Positions 46,040-58,708 of a stretch of DNA of 64,000 bases are shown in pieces. Both the position numbers and the translations under genes were made by a program. Every line of letters starts with the position of its first letter. Positions within the stretch are counted from its first letter, which is position 1. This DNA comes from Hevea brasiliensis (Eukaryota; Streptophyta; Magnoliopsida; Malpighiales; Euphorbiaceae). Under the pieces are notes generated by a model. The model did not search any database and was not told where the DNA came from. It saw only the letters and a list, made by a program, of their open reading frames with translations. The stretch covers positions 83,069,652-83,133,651 of the forward strand of contig NC_079496.1 in assembly GCF_030052815.1 (NCBI RefSeq), read 5' to 3'.

Positions 46040-49000
46040 TGTAACACCCCTATTTGCATAGCCTGGTATATTTCACTGTTCCGGTGACCAGTATCGGTCC
46101 GGACAATTAGAAGGACTAGAACTATGTTTAAGACATATAAAAAAGTCCTGATCGGAAATAAATAGTGATTACCAGATGGAAAAGTAAAAATAAGAAAAAC
46201 AGAATATAAAAGGTTAAATGAGCTAGGAGTCACAGCGATGGGTGACCTTCTCGGGAAATGTGTACGAGGTCAGTGTAAACTCAAATTTTGGGCTATAAAA
46301 TGTGACGCCACGGTCCTTAGGACTATTACGAACACATTGGAAAAGAGAAAATCACTAAAAAGAATTGTTAAGTAGGTCAAATAATTAGGTCAGGGATCCG
46401 AAAGAAATATCGAATAACTTGCAAACCAGATTGAGCCAGCGAGGGGTAATTTGGTCCATTCATCCCTAAAGCTGACTCCTGACCTAATTGTCCAATAAAA
46501 TTGGATAAAAGAAAATTTTGGGATCAAAAACTAAATTGAAGAACTAATGGAAAAAAATAAATGCAAAAGAAAAAAAAATTGAAAAAGTTTATTACATCAT
46601 GCTTATATCACTTGGATGACATCGTGGGTGATGTCAAAAATCCAATTTAATTTTTCCTACAAATATTGACCAAGTCAATTAAGTTAATTATCTATAAAAT
46701 AACAAAAAGGAAAAAGAAAAAAAAAAGGGAAATGTCTTTTTCTTCTTCAAAAAAAAAAAGTCCCCATCTCTCTCTCACTTCTCTCTCTCAAAACTCCATT
46801 GAAACCCCATTTTCCAAGCTTGTGTGAACCCAAAAATCAGCCATAAAATTTGTAGATTTCTTAATTAAATCTTGTCTTTGGACCTTGCTAAGCAACTTAG
46901 GAGCAAAAAGAAGAAAGGAATCATAGATTTGGGAAGAGGGAAAAGCTCTAATTGAGGTAAGTAATTGAATTTGGAAATCTTAGTTTATTTGTTGTGTATA
47001 TAGCTCACTTAACTTAGAAATTGTGTAAAATCAAATAAAAACAATTATTGAGGGACCAAACATGAAATTTTTCCAGCTATAGGTAGGGTTTGAAATGAAT
47101 GAATTTGATGGTTTTGAATGGTTATTTGAAGTGAATTAGGTGTATAGATCATGAATATACACTTTAAATTGCATTAGAGTTGAAATTTAGGTAATTAGGG
47201 TTTGAGCATTTTGAAGAAATTGGAAATAAATTTGAGAATTAGTCAATTGATATAGTTGACCTTATTTGAGTTGAGAAATGGTCAATTGTGACCATTTGTG
47301 GTGTGTATGAATTGTTGGAAACAAGTACCAATTCAGATTAGTGAAGGTCAATTGTAGGCAACTTGACCTAGCTCCCTTTCAGGGACCAAAACTGAAAATT
47401 TACCAACCCAATTGATATGAGGTCAATTGAGAATGAAACTAGATACAAAATGGCACATTTTTCATTTAGAAATCAGGCCCAGAAAGTGACCATAACTTAG
47501 TGAACAATTAGGCCAAATCCAGAATTGGGCACACTGACTTGTACAAAAATGACCAAAGGAACAATGGTTACGTAAATGACCATAACTTGGTCTAGGAAAG
47601 TCCAAATGACCTGAATTTTATACCGATAGACTGAGACATAGCCCTACAACTTTCATGAAGAAAAAAAACCCAAATTGTGATCATAACCTGTTCAAAAACT
47701 CACCTGTAGTCAACCCACAAAAACTGCCATCATACAGTAAATGCCTAGAATTTTGGGTAACACCAAATCCGGCCAGCCATGTTCAAATGACCATAACTAA
47801 GCTAAAAAACTCCAAATGGAGTAATTCAAAAAGGGAAATAAAGTCAAGACAATAAGGAACAACTTCTATGAGAAAACCTTAGCCAAATTACTAGAGCAAC
47901 TTGACCAATGGAACCGTGTAAAACAGGGCATCAAATTTGAAAATTTGAAAGTTTCACCTAAGAAACTTAAAGTTTGAGAAAACAACCAAAACAAAAAAAT
48001 TAGGTAACCAAAATGTGGTATGTGGATAAAATTGAAATCCCTATACCTATTAAGTATAAGAAAGTCAATAAATTAACTTGAATAGTATCGTGAATAGTAA
48101 CCCAGAAATGAAAATTTCCAAGAACGTTAGTTTAAGCATATTGGAGCTAGAATTAAGTATATATAAATTAATTATTGTATTTATTATGAGATAAGATACT
48201 GAAACACTATAAATTGCGTGTTTCAGCTGAAAAAGACCTGGATAAGTATAGGGCAAACTGAGTCAAGGCCTAGGGGTGACTCACATCAGGTTTGTGCACA
48301 ATAACTTTTCACTTTCGATTTGCTATTAAAAATTTTATTTGAATACATTTTGGAGCAATTTATGCTAAACAATGCTTTGAGAAATATTGTGTTGCCTACT
48401 TTGTAAATAGAAATTTGAATTGGAAATTGATTTGTGTTTTACGTGAAATGTTTGAATAAGTTGATTTAAATTATTTTTTATTCACACTTGGCATGGCAAT
48501 ATTACTATGTTCCTCCTCCATTTGTGGGGTGAGTTTGACTATATTCCTCCCTCTCTGGCTTGCCAGTCTAAGGTGAGTTTGGATGAGTACTCATTAGCTA
48601 GCTAGCCACCTCCCTCATTGATTTCGATTAGTGGGGTGAGTTTGCCTTGTCGTGGTGTACAATGCGATATGTTTGGAAATTTTGTGTCATGGCCTAAGTT
48701 GTGTTATTGATTGACAATACTGTGTTTATTAAATTGTTTGATCAAATTGTGTTATATTAAGCTTTGAAAATTGTGAAATATTTAAATTGTGATTGTTATA
48801 AAGGTGATTTGCAAAATTGTGAAATGTGATTGTGAAATATTTGAACTGTGAATTGATAATAAATGTTTTATATTTTGCATTTTTCATTTTATTGTGCACC
48901 ACTGAGTATTTTTATACTCAGTGATAGCTTTCTCTGTATGTGAGATAGAGACAAGAAAAAGCGAGAGTGAGCTCTTTTGTTGAGACTACACAGAGGCTTT

Positions 49001-49228
49001 TGTACTGGTATTTAGTTATACCCTTGTAGTTTATTTTGATATAAAAAGTTTAGTGTCATATGTGTTAATGTAAAATTGAGCAGTTGTCCATTAAAGTTTG
49101 TAATAATATTATTTTTTATTTTCCTTTGTAAATTAAGACTTGTGTATGTGAAGTTAATTTAATACAATGTTTATGAGTTTATCGAATTATTTTGCAAAAT
49201 TTTTGAGTTGTGAATTTTGAATCGAGAT
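46040..49228 (+). mobile_element. Tekay-type LTR E, 3' end missing
   Basis: TGTAACACCCC start and about 3.19 kb of LTR. It shares the TGAGACATAGCCCTACAACT block with LTR I (47632-47651) but differs downstream, where GGTGAGTTTG occurs three times (48528, 48572, 48635). It is interrupted at 49229 by LTR F. Whether it is a solo LTR or the 5' LTR of an element cannot be seen. No gene. Confidence 0.82.
48902..48921 (+). other. Conserved hairpin, LTR E copy with compensated stem
   Basis: CTGAGTAT-TTTT-ATACTCAG, preceded by GCACCA. The stem differs from CTAAGCA/TGCTTAG at several positions, each matched on the other arm. Confidence 0.68.
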
Positions 49229-49862
49229 TGTAACATCCCCACTGTACGTAGTCCGTACATTCTGTTGCTCCGGTGAACTAATGTCAGTCCGAGCAAGTCA
49301 GGATTTCTGGAACTACACTTCGGTGATAGTGAATAGACATATAATGATGAAATAAATAAAAAAAATACAAGAAAAATTAAAGAAAAATAAAGAGAAAATG
49401 AAACTAGGTTAAACAAGCCGGCACCGTAGTGATGGGTGACCGCACCGGGAAGTTACTGTAAAGGCAATTGCCGACTCCAGGACAGTGGAGAACCCTCAAA
49501 ATTAAATTTCGGGACATAATTAAAGGTTTATTGAAATGTAATTGACACTAGAAATATCAAAGAAACATTAATAAATTAGTACAAATAAAAACGAAAAATC
49601 GAGAAACAGACAAAAATCGGTGTTACCAAAAAATGGGGAATACAACCCGAAGAGGGACGTTTTTGTCATTTGACACCTAGAGTTGTCTTTTGACCTCAAT
49701 GTCCATTAAAAATAAATGATATTACACTTTGAAAATGTCATGAAAGATTAAAATGAGGTACATTATCTGAATAGTGAAAGAAATGGGGCATAAAATCCAA
49801 ATTATGAAACTTTGAATAATTAAACAATAAAAGTAATCTTAGTGCTCCACTAACCTTAAAAA
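49229..49862 (+). mobile_element. Tekay-type LTR F, first 634 bp
   Basis: Starts TGTAACATCCCC after GAGAT and is cut at 49862 by Copia D. The text is closest to J and H LTR starts (GTGATGGGTGACCGCACCGGGAAG). The rest is not in the window. Confidence 0.8.
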
Positions 49863-51718
49863 TGTTAGTAGTATGCCCTAGAGCATATCATTTAGTATGT
49901 ATCTTGTACATATTTTTTTTAATAAAAGGCATTTCCACTTTTCCTTTTATATAATATATTTATGTGTAATAGAAAAGGTCCATTGATATTTTGTTAGAAA
50001 TTCTATTTTTAAGTTATTAAGAATATGAGTGACAGTATTTCTAGTACGAAGTATCATAAATAGGTTCACAATCGAGGATACTTAATAATAGGGACATGAC
50101 TTATCCAGAAAGATTATATTCATGTTTGTTTCCAAGTTATTTATATAAGATATAAATAAGATGGAATGGTGAGTCTCATGCTATATAACAAACATGATAG
50201 GTACTTATACATGATAAGTAGGCCGAACCAGTGACACTTATGATAAGCACATAGAGTTTACTCTTGTCAATGCATTGGCATAAATCATATCAGTGCATAT
50301 AATCTTTAGACCTGAGATAGCACAGTTATCTTGTATATAGGTGGTTTGAGTTTGATACTGCTTTCATACTTGTACTGTGTATGGGTATATGGGTACGTGT
50401 TGGCTCCTACTAGTTATATATGGAGGTAGGTGTTGATCAAGATGGAATATGTTCCTCTAAGTAAATAGAGACAAAATCCTATGTTCATAATTGTTCTTGA
50501 TATTTCAAGTTCCTGCCCAGGACAGATAGGTTTATTCAGAAAGAGTTTCTGATGAGAAAATGTTTTTAATCAAGAACTAGAATTAAAATAGAATATAATA
50601 TTCATAGCAAATGGAATTTGACATAAACCATGACTCCAGCTTGAGTTGGGATTTTGTAATAGAGAGATTCTAGTGCATGGTAACATATGATTATAGGTTC
50701 ATTTAAGGTAAATCTTATTACTAATTGGGTGGCCATGGCCATGACTTGAAACCAAATCTAGGTTATTGGATGTATAGTATAAGTTAAATTTATATTTAAA
50801 GTGTTTAAATATGAATTTAATTAATGAGAAATTAATTAATAAAGATTAATTAATTGATTTATATTTGATATAAATTGATTAGAAGAAGAGAAATAATTTT
50901 TTTGGATTGAGAACTCAAAATTAAGACACAGGGGGCATTTTGGTCATTTCTCAAGGTGACATGTGGCACCATGAGATGGTGACACATGGCATTACACATA
51001 AGCTTGTTAAATATTTTTAATCATGTAAGATGATTAAAATTAAGATTAAATATAGGTTTGACACTTGGCACAATGTGATTGGGTCAATTAAACCTACAAC
51101 CAATCAGAGGGTGACATGTGGTAAGGGTTTAATGCGTTGACCTAGCTATATAAGTGTTGTTATGAAAAGAAAACAAAACAACCAGCAGCTATTTTCTTTG
51201 GTGCCACCACCCAAGAGGCTCTCCCTTCTCTTCATTTTTTCTCTCATCTATTCCAAGAGATTAGAAAACAATCTCTTGAATTGAAAATATTAGAAATTAT
51301 TTCTAGTATCCTGTTTACATCTTTAATCTCTTAAAAGGCAAAACTTGATTTTCTAATTAATCGAAAAAGCTTTAGAAGCTGTTCAAGGGCTGCCATAGGT
51401 GAACTTGGTATGGACAAGCTAGAGGGACAACATCTGGTGTCCTGAAGACGCATCCGAAAGGCACAAATACACTGCATTGCATTAAGAGGTTAGTGTATTT
51501 GTTCTTGATCTAATCTAGGGTTCTAAAATTAATCTGATTAATTTTAAAATCTTAAATGGCAAATACAGTTCCAAAAACATATTAAAAGAGTTTTAATATG
51601 TTGTTTATCATTGAAATCAAATAGATAAAAATAAATCTTGCATGATGCATATGACCCTAGGTGAAAATTTTTGAATTCAATGGTATAAACTTGTGTTTTT
51701 CATGCTTCTGCTCCTTCA
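49863..51718 (+). repeat. 5' LTR of Copia D, internally deleted
   Basis: 1856 bp, about 250 bp shorter than family LTRs. The missing block is between GGTGGCCATGG and CATGACTTGAAACC near 50740; CATG at both edges suggests deletion between short repeats. A TATATAAG box lies at 51147-51154. Confidence 0.9.
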
Positions 51719-51720
51719 AT

Positions 51721-51733
51721 TGGTATCAACGCC
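51721..51733 (+). promoter_or_regulatory. Primer-binding site of Copia D, mutated
   Basis: TGGTATCAACGCC, two changes from TGGTATCAGAGCC. Confidence 0.85.
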
Positions 51734-53465
51734 ACTATATTTGCCATTTAGATTGTTGATTATATGATTTAATTGTGTTTTTTGATCATGAGATGATTTA
51801 TCCATTGCTGGTTGCAATGGATATGTGGCTGCATGCTTGAAGAACACCAACATGGTGTGCATGGTTTGTGCTTTCATGGGTGGTGCAAGGTTTGACTTTT
51901 TAATTCTGCAATTGTTGTATGATCTAAGGCCTATCCTATGACTAATTAAAGTGTTTAATTAGTAGTTTTAATCACACAATTAAATTTTGATTCAAATCAA
52001 AATTTTAAAAGTTGTTTGAATGTGATTCAAATCTGAATTTTTAAAGTTATTTGAACCATATTCAAATCTGAATTTTTAAAGTTGTTTGAATAATATTCAG
52101 ATATGAATTTTTAAAAATTGTTTGAATGTGATTCAAATATGATTTTTTAAAAATTGTTTGAATGTGATTCAAATATGAATTTTTAAGGTTGTTTGAATGT
52201 GATTCAAATATGAACTTTTAAATTTGTTTGAATGAGATTCAAATCTGAATTTTTAAATTTATTTGAATCATATTGAAATCTGAATTTTTAAGTTGAATAT
52301 GAGATATTCAATTTAATTTAAGTATGTATGTTTTATTTAATTGTTAAATAGTGATATGCATGATGGATGATCATGGACTATAAAAGACCAATGTGATTAG
52401 ATTTATCTCTTTTATGTTTCTTTGGGATTGTAAATTAATTAATTTATTTTAATTTATTTTGAGCATGTATTATTAAGTTTGTAATAATTTTTTGGTTGTA
52501 ATTTCATTTATTTAAGTTCTTGTAAATTCGCCTTGGTATGCTAAGGATTACTATGTAATTGGATTGTAAGAAGTTCAAGGAGGTCAAGAGCATTGGTGGG
52601 ACTAGTGGGAGGAATTCAAGATCAAGTGTTGATTATGTACTCCTTTAGCAACTCTTGTAAAATGAATGAATGAAATCCACCTAGGAATGCTCTGATTCAA
52701 TTCTTGGTGGCTCAGAATTAAATCCCTTAGAAAGTCCATGATCATACCATATTTATTTAATTGTCCATGAATGCATGGGATGTATGTGAATGTATGAAGT
52801 ATATGATATATGCATGCTAAATGGATAATGTATAAAGTAAGACCTTAATAGTAATTAGGATGACCATAAAATCTTCCAAACAAATGATTAAGTTAGAAAT
52901 GTTATAATTAAAGTAATTATAATATGGGCCCTCCATTGGGGCAATTATTTTAAGAAATTTTAAATAGTTGCATAAGATGCAATTAATTTAAGAGATTTTC
53001 TTAAGAATAATTGTTAAGCATGAGATGTTGTAAATATGTAAATGGTTTGGTGGCCAATATTGGATGTACTTGAGGACATTAAAATTATTTACATAATTAC
53101 TGGCTCCATGGGATCAACTTAATGCAAGATAAGTCAATAATGGATGTACCTGAGATTCTGAGCATTATGGGCTAGGTAAAGGATGGAACCTCACATGAGA
53201 TGTGATGGGCAAGGAGTTGCTTACTTATAGTTTATTGTAATTCTAATAATGGATGTACCTGAGGATGATCAATAGAATTATAAGAATTCAATCACCCACT
53301 AGAAATCCATCCAACTAGGATTTCCGCTTTCTACTTTGGAAGTGTAGGACTCACTAAGTTAGTAGGAGGACCAATATGATTAAAAGACCATAATCATTTT
53401 GGTTAATTACTTGATACATTTACTAATTAATCTGATTATTTTCTGCAGTTAATTTTCTGATAATA
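51734..53465 (+). other. Copia D leader
   Basis: A 1.7 kb leader without a credible ORF, with the 8-unit minisatellite (52015-52296) and three GGATGTA(C)YTGAG motifs (53056, 53135, 53245). Confidence 0.75.
52015..52296 (+). repeat. Hairpin minisatellite in Copia D leader, 8 units
   Basis: Units start at 52015, 52050, 52085, 52121, 52157, 52192, 52227 and 52262 (period 35-36 bp). Most keep a TTTGAAT-N3-ATTCAAA-like inverted repeat. A related palindrome, TTGAATAT-GAG-ATATTCAA, follows directly. Confidence 0.88.
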
Positions 53466-54463
53466 ATGAGCACAGAACAACCACCACCATCCAATATCCT
53501 TGTAAGCATACTTGATCGCAATAGGTTGACAGGACCTAATCCGTCTGATTGGCTAAGAAATTTGAAACTTGTCCTGAACCTTGAACATACGGGATATGTT
53601 CTAGAATCAAATGTTCCTGGTCCCTTATTTCTAGAGGCCACTCAAGAGATATATGAAACTTTGGATAAGTGGAAGGAGCATGATGTGAGAGCTAAGTGTT
53701 ACATGCTTGCTTCCATGAGTAATGAGTTACAGAAGCAACATGAGAACATGCAGAGTGCGATTGAGATCCTCCTTCACTTACAAGAGTTGTATGGTGAGCA
53801 CAGCAAGAATGCTAGGTATGAGATATCTAGGCAGCTGTTCCGCATGAGGATGTCTAAGGGACAGAATGTTGGGGATCATGTCCATAAGATGATTCGGCTG
53901 ATTGAGCAGCTGGAACATCTTGACTTCAACATGGATTTCCAACTACAGATGGATTTGATCCTTCAGTCCCTTCCTGAGTCTTTTGGGAATTTTGTGACAA
54001 ATTTCCATTTGACTAAACAGGAATGCACCTTAGCTGGTTACTCAACATGCTGGTTATTGCCCAAAAGAATATGTCGGGCAATAAAGGAAAAGAGGTAGCT
54101 TTGATTGCGTCTTCTTCTACTGGAAATTCCAACAAGAAGAAGGGCAATAAGAAAAAGAAATCTCATATTCCTGGTCCTTCCAAGAAAATAGCTAAACAAA
54201 AAGGGAAGACTAAAGCTGATGGAGGCAAAGGAAAGTGTTTCCATTGCCAGAAGGATGGGCACTGGAAAAAGAACTGCCCAGAGTATCTTGCTTCTCTGAA
54301 GGACAAGAAGGATACACCTTCGGAAGGTATGTCCATATCTTGTTATTTAGATTCTGATGATACTCATAGTTCATCTACAGCTTGGGTTATAGATAGTGGT
54401 GCCAGTTTTCACATTTCTAATGATATGCAGGAACTAGCAAATAGTAGCCGCTTGCGTTCTTAA
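53466..54463 (+). pseudogene. gag: Copia D gag and protease N-terminal part
   Basis: Gag starts MSTEQPPPSN and is open for 190 codons (DWLRNLKLVLNLEHTGYV, then QLEHLDFNMDFQLQ). A one-base deletion near 54037 shifts the frame. The second frame, to 54463, holds the Lys-rich stretch, a CX2CX4HX4C knuckle (CFHCQKDGHWKKNC, 54236-54277) and the protease active site VIDSGASFH (Asp codon 54392-54394). It ends in TAA where B has Arg. Both the knuckle and the active-site Asp, lost in B, are intact here. Confidence 0.9.
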
Positions 54464-55612
54464 GATGTTAGACTTCGGATTGACAATGGCTCAACTATTA
54501 AAGCTTTAGCCATAGGATCTAAATCTTTTTACATGTCTGGATATGTTTTGTGTTTGGATAATATTTTATGTATCTGATGCTTTTAAGAACATCATTTCTA
54601 TATTTAGTTTGACTAGAAATGGCAATGAATTTCAGTTCACAGATGATGTTTGCAATATTTATTTTGGAAATAAATATGTTGGTTCGGGTTATATGAATTA
54701 TGGTCTTTATTATTTGGATAATAATGACAAACACAAAATGAATGCAAGTGATCTAAATGAATGCAATGCCATGGTGAAAACCAGCTCAAGTTCAAAATAT
54801 ATTTAACACTTAAGGTTATGTCATGTTGCAGAAGATAGGATTGCAAAACTGGAGAAAATGGGGATTCTATCCTCATTGGGCTCTGAGCCTACTCCAACTT
54901 ATAAATCTTGCCTTCAGGGCAAAATGACTAGATCACCCTTTGTTGGACAAGGGTTACGGGCTAAAAATATTTTGGAGCTAATACATAGTGATGTATGTGG
55001 TCCATTTAAGGAAATGGCTAGAGGCGGTTTTCATTACTTTATTACCTTTACTGATGATAAATCAAGGTTTGGGTATTTGTATTAGATGAAATACAAACAT
55101 GAATCCTTTGAAAAGTTCAAAGAATTTAAATCTAAAGTAGAAAATCAAACAGGAAAGAGTATTAAAGCTCTTCGATCAGATCGTGGAAGTGAATATTTGA
55201 GTATTGAATTTGATGAATAGTTGAGAGAGCACAGCATTGTTTCCCAGCTGACTCCTCCAAGAACACCACAGCTGAATGGTGTATCTGAAATGAGAAATTG
55301 TACCCTATTGGATATGGTACATAGTATGATAAGCTATATTGATATGCCAATCTCCTTTTGGGGATTTACACTAGAATTAGCTTTGTATATTCTGAATAGG
55401 ATTCCATCAAAATCAGTTTCTTTCACACCTTATGAGATATGGCATGGAAGAAAACTAAGTCTTAAGCATGTTAAGATTTGGGGTTGTCCAGCTTATATCA
55501 AAAAGCTGAACACTGATAAATTGGAAACCAGATAAAAAAAGGGTCAATTTGTTGGATATCCAAAATATAGTTTTGGATATTATTTTTATTTGCCCACATC
55601 ACAAAAGGTTGT
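54464..55612 (+). pseudogene. pol: Copia D protease end and integrase
   Basis: After a 2 bp loss near 54565 the frame continues with protease/GAG-pre-integrase text (NGNEFQFTDDVCNIYFGN, then VAEDRIAKLEKMG). The integrase core follows: ELIHSDVCGPFKE (Asp), TFTDDKSRFG, ALRSDRGSEY (Asp) and the region where the Glu is expected (LNGVSEMRN). Stops lie at about 54804, 55083, 55218 and 55533. LTR G interrupts after CACAAAAGGTTGT. Confidence 0.87.
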
Positions 55613-57073
55613 TGTAACATCCTCACTTTAGCTAGTCCGTACAGTCTACTGTTCCGGTGATCAATGTCAGTCCGGGCAGCTAGAATGTTTGAAATTATAA
55701 TTAGACTAAAGTGGGGAGTTATAAAGAAACTAAATAATACTCATAAAAATCAAGAAAAAATTTTTAGAAACGAAATATACTAAGGTTAAACGAGCCGAAA
55801 CCCCAGTGATGAGTAACCCGAAGGGGAAGTGATGGTGAAGGCCGTTAGCAATCCTAAACCCAAGGGAAAAATTATAAAATAATTTTTGGAAATCTAGAGA
55901 AGGGTCATTGAGCTTCTTATGGCATTAGAATGCCAAGAAAATGCTTAGAAAATTTTTTCTATTGGTACACACAATTTTAGCTCATTAAGCCCAACGGAGG
56001 GCATTTTGGTCATTTCATCTTCAGAGATGATTTTTTGCCAACTTGTCCAGTTAAATAAATAATTTATATAACATAAAATGTGAATAAATATTGTTAAAAA
56101 ATTTAATTGAAATTAAATAGACAAGAAAAGGATAGAAAATGAGAAAAAATGAGGATTATGACATCATTATGATGTCATTACTATTCTCCCACACAATCAA
56201 ATGTTGACACATGGTACTAATTTATTTAAAAAGACTTAATGGGCAGAAAACAAAAGAAAAAAATTCAGAAAACCCTTATCCTTCTTCCTTGCCGTTTCAC
56301 TCCTCTCCCATGGCCACCATTGTCAAGCTTTCCAAAGCTTGATTTCCATAGCTTTTCACCCATTAAACCCTAAGTTGTCAATACAAAAACTTGTTCTTTC
56401 CTCTTGGTAAATCTTTTGGGAGCAAAAAAAAAAAAAAGAAAAAGAAGAACCCTAGCAAGTTGGAATTTCACTCCATTAGAGGTTAGTGACTTAAACTTGA
56501 TTTTCTCTTTAAATTCATGTTTAAGGAGTATGATTGAGTGCAAAATTACAAAGAAATTTAATAAATACTATGTGTATGCCCATCCCATATTTTTGGCAGC
56601 TTTGGTTGTGGTAAGATTTTTATGATTTTCATGGAACTAAAATGGTAGTATTGCTGCCCTTGGTATTAATCTCTTAAGTGGAGTAATGAAATGCAAGTTA
56701 TAATGCATGGTTTGAGATAGTTGAGTTAGGGTTTGGGGTGAAAAAGAGACCTTGATCATGTGATGATGAGAGTAGGTTTTAATGGTCAATTAGTGACCGT
56801 TTGGTTTTGTTTGAATAAAAAATAAAGTGGGTTGTGTTGTGGGAATTGAGTTTGGCGTGGCTGCCCTTGGTGACTTGCAAGACTGGGCATGAGTCTAGCA
56901 GGTTTGGGCAGCAATAACTGGAGTTGTAGAGGTTCAATTGGTGCAAGGCCAATTGGAAATGAAACTAGACACATAATGGCACAACTTTGGTGAAGAAACC
57001 ATGCCCATAAAACCAAAACAAGTTGACCTAAAGATTGCCCTAATCCGGGTGACCTGCAATCTACCTGGGTAAA

Positions 57074-57108
57074 ATGACCAAATGAATAGTATTTAGTCAT
57101 TTGGTCAT
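57074..57108 (+). other. Conserved CCAAATGA inverted repeat, LTR G copy
   Basis: ATGACCAAATGA (57074-57085) and TCATTTGGTCAT (57097-57108), perfect arms with an 11 nt loop. Confidence 0.7.
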
Positions 57109-58121
57109 AACTTAGTGTAGATAGGTCCAATTGACCTGAAACTTTACCAGCAATAAGCTGAGATATAGAACTACAACTTTCATGAAGAAACCTGACCCAA
57201 ATTATGACCACAAAATATTCAAAAAGTGACTTGCAGTCACTGCTCAAATTATTGTAGATTTGGTCAGTCCAGAAATTCTGGAAAAATTATAATCCTGCTA
57301 GTTGTGGTTTATGGGCCATAACTTGAGCTACAAAACTCCAAATGGAGTGATTCAGAAAAGGAAATGTAACTAGATAAAATAAGGAACAACTTTGATGTTG
57401 ATCATTTTGCCAAATTCCCACTGCAAAAATGACTAATGGAACAATAAACACAAAGCTTGAAAACTGAAAATTTTGAACAATAAACATTAAAATTAGAAAT
57501 GGTATTGGCAACCAATACTAACAATTTTAGAATGCAAAATGTGGTATATTGGGAGTATTAGAACCAATGTACCTATTGCCTATGCAAAAGTCAACATTTT
57601 AGTTGACTAATAAAATGAATAGTAACACCTAAACTTAAATTTTTAGAATTGTACAATTTAAAAGTGTAACATGCCCTAGTACACCTAGCAAGATTGATTT
57701 AGATAGGTTGGCATGCCAATAGGGTTCTATTAGCAGTACTGCATATGGCTTCATTCCATTCTGTGTTTTATGGCCTCATGTGCCATTTTGTGATAAATAG
57801 CCTTTGGCTATGTTGATTGAGATATTATACTTGGGTTTCATCCCTGATAATTATTATAGCTTATTAGCTGTTCTATTGCACACCAGGAGACATAATGTGA
57901 CTGATGGTGTGATGGTCCGAGGTACTTAGTACCCAGTGCCAGTTTACCCATTTATCCAGTCCAGTCAACTAGTATGGGTTACTCGGGCAATGATAATGAA
58001 TTTTACAAAATTTTAATCAATTTATACTATAATAAATGCTAGAAATTAAGTCTACCTAAAATGTAAATACACATTCTGCATATTTATATAATTTTAGTTA
58101 TTTTATTTTATGTTGTCACCA

Positions 58122-58160
58122 CTAAGCAGAATTGCTTAGCGCGTCGCTTTTGCCACGCGC
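58122..58160 (+). other. Conserved two-hairpin element, LTR G copy
   Basis: CTAAGCA-GAAT-TGCTTAG at 58122-58139, then GCGCGT/ACGCGC at 58139-58160. Upstream is the conserved CACCA. Confidence 0.72.
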
Positions 58161-58708
58161 AGGTACTGGAGACATTGTTGGGGAGTCCAGCAGACCTCAT
58201 ACTGGGTGAGCTTTCAGATCTGCACACAGAGTTCAGAGTCACCTCACATTGCAGTGCATTTAGTAGGACATTAGGCCACTTTTGATATTTTAATATTTTG
58301 TATTTTGTAAACTTCTGTAATATATACTATAAACTCATGTAATTATGCTTTTGATGTAATTATCTATGAACTATGTTCAGTAATAAATGCGAGCATTTCT
58401 CATTGAGTTGACTGTGATATGAATTGAATTTAATTTTAAGATACTGAAGTCATTTGAGAAATTGTTGATAATATATTGGTGGTTGACTGAGAATGATGTG
58501 ATGATTTTATTGGAAGTGTTTTTAATAGATTCAGAAGAACCTTTTTTCCAATTCACAGCCGGCACTCTGCCGGATTTTCTATAAAATTTGCGAAAAAATT
58601 TAGATTAATCAAAAATTGTAAATAAACAAGTAAAAAGGGTAAATTGAATTGAAATATAATTTGGTGCTCCGGCACACTGTGTGGCATATCTTACTTGGCT
58701 GCACTATA

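Larger units (their letters stand above)
49863..55612 (+). mobile_element. Ty1/Copia element D, 5' part
   Basis: 5' LTR, primer site, leader, gag, protease and integrase of a plus-strand Copia, cut at 55612 by Tekay LTR G within the integrase C-terminal linker. The point of interruption matches B at about 28465. RT-RNase H and 3' LTR are absent from the window. Confidence 0.9.
55613..58708 (+). mobile_element. Tekay-type LTR G, nearly complete
   Basis: TGTAACATCCTC start and 3.1 kb of LTR ending GGCTGCACTATA, about 20-25 bp short of the expected end, where Tekay H enters. It contains no gene; long open frames on either strand lack domains. It carries the CCAAATGA inverted repeat (57074-57108, perfect 12 bp arms) and the two-hairpin element. 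Confidence 0.88.

Noticed and set aside
52015..52296. CRISPR-like array
   Set aside because: Units are directly adjacent with no unique spacers and recur in other Copia leaders; it is a minisatellite in a plant retrotransposon.
54023..54098. Programmed frameshift between overlapping Copia D gag frames
   Set aside because: Copy B reads through the same place in a single frame; the shift is a one-base loss in D, not a conserved slippery site.
56786..57247. 153-codon minus-strand ORF
   Set aside because: Antisense through the non-coding U3 of LTR G; the corresponding region of LTR I is not open over the same span.
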